Shown here: positions 34,052 to 44,500 of the stretch, one piece after another
Position numbering within the stretch: the first letter of the stretch is position 1
How the letters are laid out: every line of letters starts with the position of its first letter
Assembly (NCBI GenBank): GCA_028289605.1
Contig: JANQON010000008.1
Coordinates: 60,260 to 124,259 of the forward strand
Length of the DNA: 64,000 bases
DNA from: Hyphococcus sp.
GTDB lineage: Bacteria > Pseudomonadota > Alphaproteobacteria > Caulobacterales > Parvularculaceae
Direction of reading: 5' to 3'
Translations under genes and position numbers: made by a program
Notes under the pieces: generated by a model
The model's input: only the letters and a program-made list of their open reading frames with translations
Database searches by the model: none
Told to the model about the DNA's origin: nothing

Positions 34052-37000
34052 TTAGAAGGGAAACGCCGCCTTGAGAAAGGCGCTACTTTGTTTCGTGTTT
34101 TCGCCATTGCGGCTCTCATAGACGAGGGAAATCGCAGCTCGGGTCCCGAGTTCGTCAAACCGCCCGCCGCTTTTCGACTCGCCGCCAAGTTTGAACAGCG
34201 TCGCGCCCGCATCAATTTCGGCGTAGCGGGAGTCAAAACTCAAAGTATTGAGAAAAGCGCCCGTTCCCGCCGGCGCACCGACAAAACGGGCGTACAGCGT
34301 TAGCTCCGGGTTATCTACAAAACGCGCCCCGGCCCGCAGAAAAGGCTTGAGCGAAAACGCCTTACTGAGCGCGAACTCGACGGCGACCTCAACACCCGGC
34401 GTCACGCTCAGAAAGGTCTGTGCGCCGCCCTGGATCTCCAGCGCAGCGCCGCCGCCGGTTTCCGTAGCGTCAGCGAGATCGATCCAAGTCGCGTTGCCAA
34501 TGACAAATGGTCGTGCGTACCAGCCATCGAAGTCGAACTGATGACCCACGCGCATCTCCGCCGCCGCGTGCGTGACATCCTGGGTCGACAGCAATGTGTC
34601 GGCGAAATCGCCGAAGGACACCGTCCGCGTGGTTTCGAACGCGCCCAAGCCGCCGGACAGCGCCGCCGCCAACCGCCACGGCCCGCGCTGATGTTTAGCC
34701 GCAACCCCAACCATGAAGCGGTCGCCTTCGCTGTCGGCGCCGTTGTCGGTGTCGAGCGACAGCGCCTCGTAGCCCGCTGCGACGCCGATCCGCCAATACT
34801 CGGCGACTTCAATCTGCCAGCCCGCTGTAGCGCTGAACGACTCTTCCTCAAACCCAATCGTCCGCCCATCGCCGTCGACGTCGAGCGCGCCGCCGCCGCC
34901 GCGCAGCCAGATGCACTCGCCCTCGCGCGACAGGGTGTCTGCATCAGTCTTGTCGGCGCAACTGAACAAACGATCGGAGAAACCTTCGGCCCCGAAGAGA
35001 CTCGCCGCCTGTGTCCCAAGGAAAACCTCCGGCGAGAGCTCGTCGAGAGCGGCGCGATAGGCCGCATCATCGTCGATGTCGAAGAACAGGGCCGCGTACA
35101 TCTCCGCAAGGTCCCTGGTCGCCCCGCCCGCTGCGAAAACGGCTTCAAGATTGCCGGCGAGCGCGACCTGATCCTCATCAAGCGCGACGTCGGCCGGAAC
35201 GAAGGCGACGCTGACAGCGATCGCAACGTTATTCGCGTTCGGGAATACCAACTCCGCGTCGACCAGCGGGCTGGCGAAGGGGCTGAGCGTTAGTCCGTTG
35301 TCGGTCACGCCGCCAGCCGCGGTCAGAATCGTAAAGGTCTGTTCGCCGGCGTTAAGGTTGAGCGCCGTCGGCGTGACCGCGCCGGCGAGCGATGCGGTCC
35401 CGGAGACCGACAGGAGATCGCTTTCCCCGCTGGCAAAGTCGACATCGACCAGGAGACCGCCGCCCGCCGCCTGCGCGTAATCGCCGTCGATCGTCCCTGC
35501 GCCGATCGCACCGACGCCTCCGACGGCAAGCGACCCGCCGCTGTTGGTCATGATCGGACTCGCCAGCGTTCCCTGCAGGTCGAGGACGCCGCCAAGAAGG
35601 CTGACCGACGTTGCAAAGGCGTGCTCGCCGGCGAAGCTCCAGGTCCCGGCCCCGGCCTTTTCAAAGACTTCGAAATTTCTAATCGCGCCGCCGACAAAGA
35701 CGCCGTCGCTGGTCGCCGAGAGTCGGAACACGTCCTCGCCCTCGCCGCCGTCGAAAGATGCTTTGCTAATGTCGCTGGCGCCGAAAATCTCGACGCGGTC
35801 GTTCCCTGCTGCAAGCGATACCGCGCCCGTAAGATTTCCTGTACTGACGATCTGTTCTGCGCCGGCGTCGCCGGCAATTGCAAGACCTGAAAGGGATGAG
35901 ACCGCGCCGTTAATCTCAAGCCGGTTGGTTCCGCCGCCTGTAAAGCGCACGCCGGCGCCGCTCCCGCCTGTCACGTCGCCGCTAATCTTGATCGTAATGT
36001 CGCTAGCGCCATCAACAGAGGCGGAGACGGCGTCGCTGCCGCCGCTGACATCGCCGTTCGCCGTGACCGCCACGTCGCCCGCATTCGCCCTTGCGTATAC
36101 GCCATAGCCGGCGGCGCCGGCGACGTCGCCGGTCAAGTCGACGAAGACATCGCCGTCGCCCTCAATAACGCGCGCGGTTATGGCTGTTTCGCCGGCGGTT
36201 ACTGCGCCGTTGGATGTGATGTCCACCGCCGCATAGGAATAAGCGTAGATGGCGCGGTTCCCTCCATACAGGTCGCCGGTCGAATTGATCTCGGTTCTGC
36301 CGCCGACGCTTTTCGCACTGGCCCAGATCGCGTCGCCGTTTTTGCTGGAGACGGCGCCGTTTGAAGTGACCCTGACGCCGCCGCCCGGCGCGTAGGCGTA
36401 AATGCCGGCTTTGTCATCGCCGCTCACATTGCCGGTGGAAGTGATGACAATGTCGCCGGTCCTTGCGCCCGGCGTCCTTGCGGCAAGGTCTTTTTTTATG
36501 TTGGCGACCGCATAAATACCGTGTCGGCTGACAGCGATATCGCCCGTGGAGGTAATCGATATGTTGCCCAGGACGGCGTCGGGAGATGGCTCGTACGTCT
36601 GTACCTTCGCTTGAATGCCGTCGACATTTTCGAAAGCGGTCGAGAGCTTTCCTTCAGACACGATGGTGACGCCGCCATTATGCAAGGCCTCCGCAGTGAG
36701 CGCCGCGGCGGCCGGGAAGACGCCGGCGGCTGTCACCACGATGTCGCCGTCGGAACGAATGGCCGCGCCGCCGTTTTGGGAAGCTGCGCGGATCCCGGCC
36801 TTCGCCTTGATGTTTCCGACTGACTTCACATCGATATCTTTCAGGCCCGTGGCCTTGATCCCGTAGCCGTTCTCCGCCTCGAGATTCCCGAACGAGTCCA
36901 CCGTCGTGTCGCCGCTTTCGGACTGGGCGATGATTGCGGCTTCGAACTGTACGTCGCCGCTGGCGGGATCGACCGTAATGGTCCCGGTCGACTTCACTGA

Positions 37001-38212
37001 CGCGCCGTAAACGCCCGAGGCGTAAAGACCGACGCCCTCAGAGTTCACCGTCCCGTTAGAGGTGATCGAGACATAGCTCGCGCCATAGGCGTGGATCGCG
37101 TAGCCGCCCTCCGCGGTAAGATTCCCTGTCGACGTCACCGTTGCGACCGCAGGTCCCGACGCCCCCAGATACAGTACTTGTTGGTTTCTGGAGTATGCGC
37201 GAATGGCGGCGCCGCCCGCCTCGATGTCCCCGTTCGAGGTCACCGAAACCCCGGCGCTGCCGCGGACGTCGATTCCGTCGCCCGCGGTTGCCGTAATGGC
37301 GCCGTTTGATGTCACCGACGCTTTTCCGGAGAAGGCTTCGGCGTGGAGGCCGTCTTCCCCCGCATAGACGTTTCCGGTCGACTTCACCGTTGCGGCGCCG
37401 CCCTGACCAAACGCGACAATGCCGCTTTTGCCGGCCTGGACACGCCCGTCGGAGGTCACCGACGCGTTGCCGCCGCCGCTGTCTGCGAAAACGCCGTGGC
37501 TTCCGCCAACGCGAACGTCGCCGTCGGATGTGATCGACACGTCGCCGTCGCCGGGCTGACGACCGGCGATACCAAAATGGCTGTCGCTGTCGGACGTGAC
37601 GGCAACGTCGCCCGCGACATCAATCGTCAAGTTACCGTTATTCGACACCATCCTGACGTAAACGCCGTGGGCGTCGGTCGTCGTAACGCCATAACCCGCA
37701 GCGTCCACCGTCAGCGCTGTATCGCCGTCGTGATTGTGGAAATAGACGCCGACGACGCCGTCGGCCGGCGCAATCGCCGCCGTCAGGTTATCGATATTGA
37801 CTTCCTCGAGATCAGCGCCGTCCGAGGCGATCTCGACGCCGCCGCTGAGATCGCCTTCGCAGTCCAGGGAAGCCAACAGCGTGCATGGCGGGTCCGGAAC
37901 CGCCCCCGGCGGCTCCACGATGAGTTGCGCCCGCGTCGGCGGCGCTGACAGGCTAAGCGCGCCCGCCGCAACGCCAGCGAGGAGCGCCGGGCGAAACAGC
38001 GGGCGCGACGCCTGTTCCAGGCGCGCGCCATTTGTCAGGGGACCGATGTTTTCTTCAAGCGGGCTATTTTTTGAACATCGGAACAATTTCCCATGCGCCG
38101 CAACGGACGCCGATTTCATGCGGCCTTTCGCCTGAGAAGCGTTCAAGACACTCTTCGTCGCGTCTGTCAAAGCGCGGCGGCTCGAAGCGGCGACCCGTCG
38201 GCTCCTGCTCAT
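34052..38212 (-). CDS. Autotransporter adhesin-like protein AT1
   Basis: 1386 aa. A basic presequence (1-74) precedes the signal h-region (75-92, RPALLAGVAAGALSLSA). The mature start carries C110 and C118. A conserved cap lies around 140-200, then a long parallel beta-helix of repeats of about 20-25 residues with the pattern GIxAxxxxGDVxVxSxGxVxAG. A conserved block (GAGVRFTGGGTNRLE, then GGEGEDVFRL) is followed by an autochaperone-like region (EKAGAGTWSFAGEHAF, GGVLDLQGTLASPI). C1085 and C1100 come before a beta-barrel of about 285 residues (PF03797) ending AAFPF. It is a type V secreted surface protein; adhesion is inferred. The start has AGAGGA upstream and begins MSRSRR, like its paralogues. 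It is the last and shortest complete gene of the array. Confidence 0.93.
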   Translation of the reverse strand: MSRSRRVAASSRRALTDATKSVLNASQAKGRMKSASVAAHGKLFRCSKNSPLEENIGPLTNGARLEQASRPLFRPALLAGVAAGALSLSAPPTRAQLIVEPPGAVPDPPCTLLASLDCEGDLSGGVEIASDGADLEEVNIDNLTAAIAPADGVVGVYFHNHDGDTALTVDAAGYGVTTTDAHGVYVRMVSNNGNLTIDVAGDVAVTSDSDSHFGIAGRQPGDGDVSITSDGDVRVGGSHGVFADSGGGNASVTSDGRVQAGKSGIVAFGQGGAATVKSTGNVYAGEDGLHAEAFSGKASVTSNGAITATAGDGIDVRGSAGVSVTSNGDIEAGGAAIRAYSRNQQVLYLGASGPAVATVTSTGNLTAEGGYAIHAYGASYVSITSNGTVNSEGVGLYASGVYGASVKSTGTITVDPASGDVQFEAAIIAQSESGDTTVDSFGNLEAENGYGIKATGLKDIDVKSVGNIKAKAGIRAASQNGGAAIRSDGDIVVTAAGVFPAAAALTAEALHNGGVTIVSEGKLSTAFENVDGIQAKVQTYEPSPDAVLGNISITSTGDIAVSRHGIYAVANIKKDLAARTPGARTGDIVITSTGNVSGDDKAGIYAYAPGGGVRVTSNGAVSSKNGDAIWASAKSVGGRTEINSTGDLYGGNRAIYAYSYAAVDITSNGAVTAGETAITARVIEGDGDVFVDLTGDVAGAAGYGVYARANAGDVAVTANGDVSGGSDAVSASVDGASDITIKISGDVTGGSGAGVRFTGGGTNRLEINGAVSSLSGLAIAGDAGAEQIVSTGNLTGAVSLAAGNDRVEIFGASDISKASFDGGEGEDVFRLSATSDGVFVGGAIRNFEVFEKAGAGTWSFAGEHAFATSVSLLGGVLDLQGTLASPIMTNSGGSLAVGGVGAIGAGTIDGDYAQAAGGGLLVDVDFASGESDLLSVSGTASLAGAVTPTALNLNAGEQTFTILTAAGGVTDNGLTLSPFASPLVDAELVFPNANNVAIAVSVAFVPADVALDEDQVALAGNLEAVFAAGGATRDLAEMYAALFFDIDDDAAYRAALDELSPEVFLGTQAASLFGAEGFSDRLFSCADKTDADTLSREGECIWLRGGGGALDVDGDGRTIGFEEESFSATAGWQIEVAEYWRIGVAAGYEALSLDTDNGADSEGDRFMVGVAAKHQRGPWRLAAALSGGLGAFETTRTVSFGDFADTLLSTQDVTHAAAEMRVGHQFDFDGWYARPFVIGNATWIDLADATETGGGAALEIQGGAQTFLSVTPGVEVAVEFALSKAFSLKPFLRAGARFVDNPELTLYARFVGAPAGTGAFLNTLSFDSRYAEIDAGATLFKLGGESKSGGRFDELGTRAAISLVYESRNGENTKQSSAFLKAAFPF

Positions 38213-38280
38213 AAGTCAAAGAATCCTCTTATTGCGCACGCCGCTCTGCGCCCGGCCCCTGATGAAAGGAAACCATTCAT
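38209..38280 (-). CDS. Candidate leader peptide upstream of AT1
   Basis: A 23-codon ORF starting MNGFLSSGAG and ending RGFFDL. Its TGA overlaps the AT1 ATG (ATGA, 38212-38209). The same region in AT2 and AT3 reads MNGSL...RR...AARG-L in frame with the autotransporter start. The peptide-level similarity (MNG, GRRA, ARG) suggests a conserved leader, but I see no strong ribosome-binding site for it, and the DNA may be conserved for other reasons. Confidence 0.35.
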   Translation of the reverse strand: MNGFLSSGAGRRAACAIRGFFDL

Positions 38281-38535
38281 GATTGCGGAAACCCCAGTCG
38301 AATTCCCGAATAGTAAATGGAATGCGCATGCTTCATCATGCCGAACCAAAGAAAGGCGAGCCCAAGTCAATTTACCGTCGCTCTATTCAAAGCCTCGCAT
38401 ATTGATCAGCGCTTAACGACCAATGGTCATTTGTTTCTCGTCCATGTTATATATATGCAGATGCGCTAATTATTGCGTGCACAAATTTTTTCTTTGTGTC
38501 TAAGTGCGCCCGCCGCCGCCACGGCGGACGCTTCC
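38213..38535 (-). promoter_or_regulatory. AT1 upstream regulatory block
   Basis: Intergenic between AT2 and AT1. It contains the array-wide motifs: GGCGAGCCCAAGTCAA (38355-38370, a diverged copy), TTGATCA at 38402 (47 bases away), and TGCAGAT followed by ATTGCGTGCACAAAT (about 38456-38487). It has the shared AGAGGA leader (38229-38224) 11 bases before the ATG and the small leader ORF. It is the most diverged of the five visible copies. -35/-10 boxes are not assigned. Confidence 0.6.
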
Positions 38536-41500
38536 CTAAAAGGGGAACGCCGCCTTGATGAAGGCGCTGTTCTGTTTCGTGTTCTCGCCGTGTCTGCCCT
38601 CATAGACGAAGGAGATTGCGGCCCGGCTGCCGAGCTCGCCGAAGCGACCGGCCCGTTGCGATCCGCCGCCCAGCTTGAACAGCGTCACGCCCGCTTCAAC
38701 GTCGAGATATTGATCGTCGATCGTCACGCTTTCGACAAAGGCCCCGGCCCCCGCCGGCGCTTCGACAAAACCAGCATTCAGCGCCAGCGCCGGATTGTCC
38801 ACAAAAGTCGGTCCGGCCCGCAGGTACGGCTTCAGCGCTAACGACTCAGTGAGGTCGAGTTCCGCGCCGAGCTCGAGCCCGGGCGTCACGCTGTAGAACC
38901 GCGCATCCTTGCCCTCAACGACCAGCGCCGCCGCGCCGCCGCTTTCGGTCACATCGCCGAGATCGACCCAGGTGGCGTTGCCGTCGACAAACGGTTTCGC
39001 ATACCAGCGATCGAAGTCGAACTGATAGGCGACCCGCAATTCCGCCGCCGCATGGGCGACGTCCTGGCTCGACAGCAATGTGTCGGAAAAACCGCCGAAG
39101 GAGATGGTCCGCGTCGTTTCGTAATCCGCAACGCCGCCGGAGAGCGCCGCAGCGATCTGCAACGGCCCGCGTTGGTGCTTGACCGAGATCCCGCCCATCA
39201 GCCGGTCGCCCTCGCTGCGCGCGCCGGCGTCAGTATCGATTTCCACTTTTTCAAAGCCGCCGGCGAGGCCAATTTGCAGATCCTCTGCGACTTCGAACTG
39301 CCAGCCCGCCGTGACGCCAACCGTGTTTTCTTCAAAGCCGATGGTCCCCCCGTCGCTGTCGACGTCAAGGGCGCCGCCGCTGACGCGCAACCACAGGCAT
39401 TCGCCTTCGCGCGACCGCGTCGACGCATCGGTCTTGTCGGCGCAGCTGAACATTTCGTTTGAGAAACTCACAGCGTTGTTGACGCTCGCCGTCTGCGCAC
39501 TGAGGAAAGGCTCCGGCGAAAGCTGGTTGAGGGCGTCCACATACGCCGCCTCGCCGTCAACGTTAAAGAACAACGCGTCAAAGACGTCGCTAAGGGCGCC
39601 GTCGGCTCCGCCAGCGTTAAACACGCCTTCGAGAACCGTCGCAAGCGCCGCTTGATCGCCGGTGAGCGTAACGTTCGGCGGCGTGAAGCCAATATTGACG
39701 GAGATCGCAATGTCGTTGGCGTTCGGGAAGATCAACTCCGCGCCGATCACCGGACTCGAGAAATCGTTGAGCGTAAAGCCGTTATTCGTCACGCCCCCGG
39801 TCGCCGTCAGGAAGGTGATCACCTGATTTTGCGATGTCACATTGACGTCGGCCGGCGTTATCGTTCCGGCGAGCGCCGCTTCTCCGGTGATCGTCAGGAG
39901 ATCGCTTTCGCCGCTGGCGAAATCCAGATCAAACAGAAGGTCGCCGCCAGCTTCCTGCACATAGTCGCCGTCAATCGTCCCGGCGCCGATCACGCCGACG
40001 CCGCCGACCGTCAGTGATCCGCCGCTATTGGTGACAATCGGGCTCGACAAGGTCCCCTGGAGATCGAGGACGCCGCCCGCAAGGCTGACCGACGTTGCAA
40101 AAACGTGCTCGCCAGTGAAGCTCCAGGTTCCGGAACCGGTTTTCTCGAAAACTTCGAAATTGCTGATCACATCATCAGTGAGTGCTCCGTCGCTGTCCAC
40201 CGCCAGGCGGAAGACGTCCGCCGATCCCTCGCCGCCATCGAACGACGCGTCGCTGATGTCGCTTGGCCCGGAAATCTCTACACGGTCGTTGCCAGCGCCA
40301 AGCATTACTGCGCCTGTAAGCGTTCCCGTGTTGATGATTTCCTCGTCGCCGTCGCCGCCGACGACCGCGACGCCGGACGCGGCGGAAATCGCACCGCTAT
40401 TCTCAAGCCGGTTGGTTCCGCCGCCGGTGAACCTGACGCCGGCGCCGTCGCCCGAACCGCCGGTGACGGTATTCCCTGTACTGATCACAATGAGGTTGCT
40501 GGAGTCCGCAAACGCCGAGCGCACGCGCACGCCGTCGCCGTCCGCCCCCGTCGACGTAAGGTCGCCGTTGGAGACAATGGAGATGTCACCGGTATCGCCG
40601 CCGCCGCTGTCGACAATAGCGGCGATGGCGGCCTTCGCGCCGGTCACAACGCCCGCGGACGTTACGGCGACGTCGCCGTCCGTCGCCTTCGCAAAGATGC
40701 CGTAGCCGGCGACGCCGGTCACGGCGCCGGTCGAATTGATCGTCAGATTGCCGCCGCTCGCCGACCCGGCGACGCCGCTGACGCCGGTTTCGCCGGCGGA
40801 CACGGCGCCGTTGGAAACGATCTCCACGTCGCCGCCTGTTGAAGTTGCGTCAATGCCGCCTGCGCCGGCGTCGCTCGCGGTGATCGATCCGGTGGTTTTG
40901 ACGGTGACCTGCCCGAGGCCGCGAGCGATAACGCCCCGCGCATCGGCGCCGGATGCGACAATGGCGCCGTTCGATTCGATTGAGACGGCGCCTGTCGTCG
41001 TATTGGCGGCGTTGATCGCGGCGCTGACGGGCGCGTCGTCGTCGGCCGGCGCGCCCGTCATCGTCAGGTCGCCGATTGAATTGATGACAATGTCGCCGGG
41101 CTCTCCGCCGTAGCCGACGCCTTCGTGGACATGGGCGAAAATGGCGACGATCCCGCCGGTCACATCTCCCTCAGACGTAACGGTGACGTCGCCCCTCTTC
41201 GCCTCCGCATCAATGCCGTAGCCCGCGGCGCCGGTGACATTGCCGGTCGAGTTGATCGTCAGATCGCCGCCGCTCTCCGTCCCCGCGTTTCCGCGGATCC
41301 CCGTTCCGCCGGCGGACACCCCGCCTGAAGAAACGATCTCGACGTCGTTCGTGGTTGAGTACGCAATAATGCCCGTGGCGGACGCGCCGTTCGCGGTGAT
41401 CGGCCCGATGGATTTGACGACGGTGCGCTCGATAGCGGCAGCGAAAACGCCGTACCCGCCGTCGCCGGACGCGACAACGGCGCCGCTTGAGGAGACGTAG

Positions 41501-44500
41501 ACTTCGCCTTCATTCGTCTTGGCTAAAACTGCAGACCAGCCACCGGTTACGTCGCCGGTCGAGACGACTTTGGCGTCGCCGTAATATGAATAGACCTCTA
41601 TCCCGACGCCTTCCGAGCCTGAGGCCGTTACCGTCCCGTCAGACTCAACGGAAACGACGCCGTATTCGCTGTAGGCGTAAATCCCCGCCCGGCCGCCGGA
41701 TACGACCCCCTCGGACGAAATCGTCGTGTTGCCGTTATACGCTGTCGCGAAAATTCCGTATAGGTCGCCATTGACGCCGGAGACGGTGCTGTCAAGGCTG
41801 GACACTTGGCCGATCGATGTGATGGTGACCGCGCCGTCACCCTCAACAACCGCTGCGTAAATCCCCGCCCGATTGCCGGATACCGCGCCTTCGGATTCGA
41901 CGGTGACATTGCCGCCCTCGGTCGATATCGCCTCGATCCCGATCGTCGGCGCTGCGCCCTCGGCGCTGATTGTCCCTTCGAAGTACAGGTCGACAGGGCC
42001 GTTGCTCGAACGCGCCGTAATGCCGTGCGATACAGCGGTTGTGCTTGACGTCGTAATGACGCCGTCGACGTAAACCCTCGCGCGCTGACCGTCGACGTCG
42101 ACGCCGACGCCGGAGGCGGTGATATTGCCCGTCACGCTGGCGTCGGCGAAGCCGGTTTCCGATGTGACCACAATCGCGTCGCTGTCGCGGCTGGTGACGT
42201 CGGCGGCCAGATTGACGTAAGCTTGGCCGGATCCTGCGGCGTGAGCGAATACGCCGTGGCTTCCTCGGCTGTAGACTTCTCCAGACGTGTCGACTGAAAC
42301 GTCGATCGTGACGTCGCCAGTCTTGGAATAGCCGGAAATCGCGTGGTAGCTGCTGATGCTGGAAACAGCGCCGGTGGCGTAAATCGTAACGTCGCCGTCC
42401 TCCGCCGCGCCCCGAATGGCGTAGCCGCCGGCGCCGCCGTTGGTCACGCCGTTCGAGGCGGAAACGGCTGCAGTCGATTTAATGTAAACATCGCCGTCGC
42501 CATCAAGGACGCGCCCATATATGCCCGTCCGGCCGGAGGTCACCGCGGCGTAGGATAGGATGCGGACCTCGTCGTTGCCGTCGCTGGTGCCAGCCAGCGC
42601 CGCGTATATCCCGGTCCCGTTAGTATTGTCGGCGGTGACGGAACCGCGGGACTCAACCTGGACCAGAGAGCCGCCGTTGCTGAAAGCCCTGATCGCGGCC
42701 CCGCCTTCGACCGACGACTCGAGCACGCCGCCGGAGTAGATTTCAATGTCGCCGGTTTCGGAATAGGCGTCGATGGCGCTGCCCCCGGCGTCGATGTCGC
42801 CCCCGGAGTTGATTTTAACTACTTCATATGCATCGACTTCGATCCCGGTCCCGCCGGACTCGATGTTGCTGTCGGAAATGATATCCACGTCATAGGAAGA
42901 GGCGTAGATGCCGCGATTCCCGGCGTAGAGGTTGGCGTAGGAGTCAATATCAGTGACGCCGGCGCCGTTCGTTTTGGCCCAGATCGTATCACCGGAATCG
43001 CTGGTGACGTTGGTGGATTGGCCTGAATAAATTGTGACGTCGCCCCCTTGCGCATAGGCGCGGATGGCGGCGCCGGTATCCGTCGACACGTCGCCAGTGA
43101 CGGTAATGTCGATGGCCCCGCTGACGACGGAAGTGCCTCCAACCGTTCGGCCGCTTGGGATAGTCGTTTCCGCATCGATGCCGTTTCGGGTAACGTCGAT
43201 GTCACCCTTCGAAATGATCTCTATGTTGCCGACGACCGTGGCGCCGCCGACCGTCGCGCCGGCGTCGTCTCGCGATCCTGCTCGCGCAAAAATGCCGTCG
43301 ACGTTATAGGAGCCGGCGACCGCCGTGATGTCGCTGGTGGAATAAATATAGACGTCGCCGGAGTATTTGGATTGCGCATAGACGCCAAAGCCGTCCAGGG
43401 CCGGCGTCGTGCCCGTCACGGTGATGTCGGCGCCGGTGGACTTCACCCACACCACGTTCCGATCCTCCGGCGGATCGAGGGGCGGATTGGCGGGCGGACC
43501 GAGTTTCGCCGCGGAATAGGCATGGATCCCTATCCGCCCTGAGATATTCGCGGTCGACTCGACTCTTGCAAAGCCGCTGGCGCCGTTCGCCTTGGCCCAG
43601 ATCCCGTGGCCCGAAACGCTGGAGACGTCGCCGGTCGACTTGATCGTAACGTCACCCCCTTGCGCATACCCGCGAATAGCGGCGCCGGTATCGGTCGACA
43701 CGGCGCCTTCGGAGGTGATGTCAACATCGCCGCTTACGGCGCCCGCAGCGCCCGGTGTTTGACCGCTGGGGACAGTCGCTTCCGCATCGATGCCGTTTCG
43801 GGTGACGTCGATGTCGCCTTTCGAAATGATCTCTATGTTTCCAACGGACTTGTCATTGCCTTCTTGGTTGGACCCTGCACGCGCGAAAACGCCATCGACG
43901 GCAAAGGAGCCGGCAACCGCCGTGATGTCTCCATCGGAGTAAACAAAAACGTCGCCGCTGGTTGTGGACTGCGCATGAACGCCGTAGCCGGCGACGCCCT
44001 GCGACGTGCCCGTCACGGTGATGTCGCTCTTGGATCTCACTGACACCACGGTCCGATCCCCCGGCGGATCCGCCGGCGGACCGAGTTCCTCCTCGGAGAA
44101 AGCGCGGATCCCGGTCAGGGCCGTGATAGTTCCCTCTGAAACAACGCTCGCAACGCCGTATTTGACTCTCGCGTAGAGCCCATCCGCCGCCGCGGTGACG
44201 GCACCGTCGGAATTAATGGAGGCATCGCCATAACCGCTGCTATAGGCGTAAATGCCGCTATAGGTAGATTGGATCGCGCCTTCTGACGTGATCGAGATGT
44301 CGCCGTCAGTTGTTTGTCGCCCGGTAATCGCGAATTTGTCGGCGCCGCTTTGAACACGGATGTCGCCATAGGTGTTGATCGTCAGGTTCCCGTCGGCGCT
44401 CATCGCCCCGTAGACGCCGTGCGCATTGTTCGAGGTGATGTCGAAGCCATTCCCGCCGGCGCCGTCCACATCCACCTTCAGCGTGGAATTGCCGCCAAAG

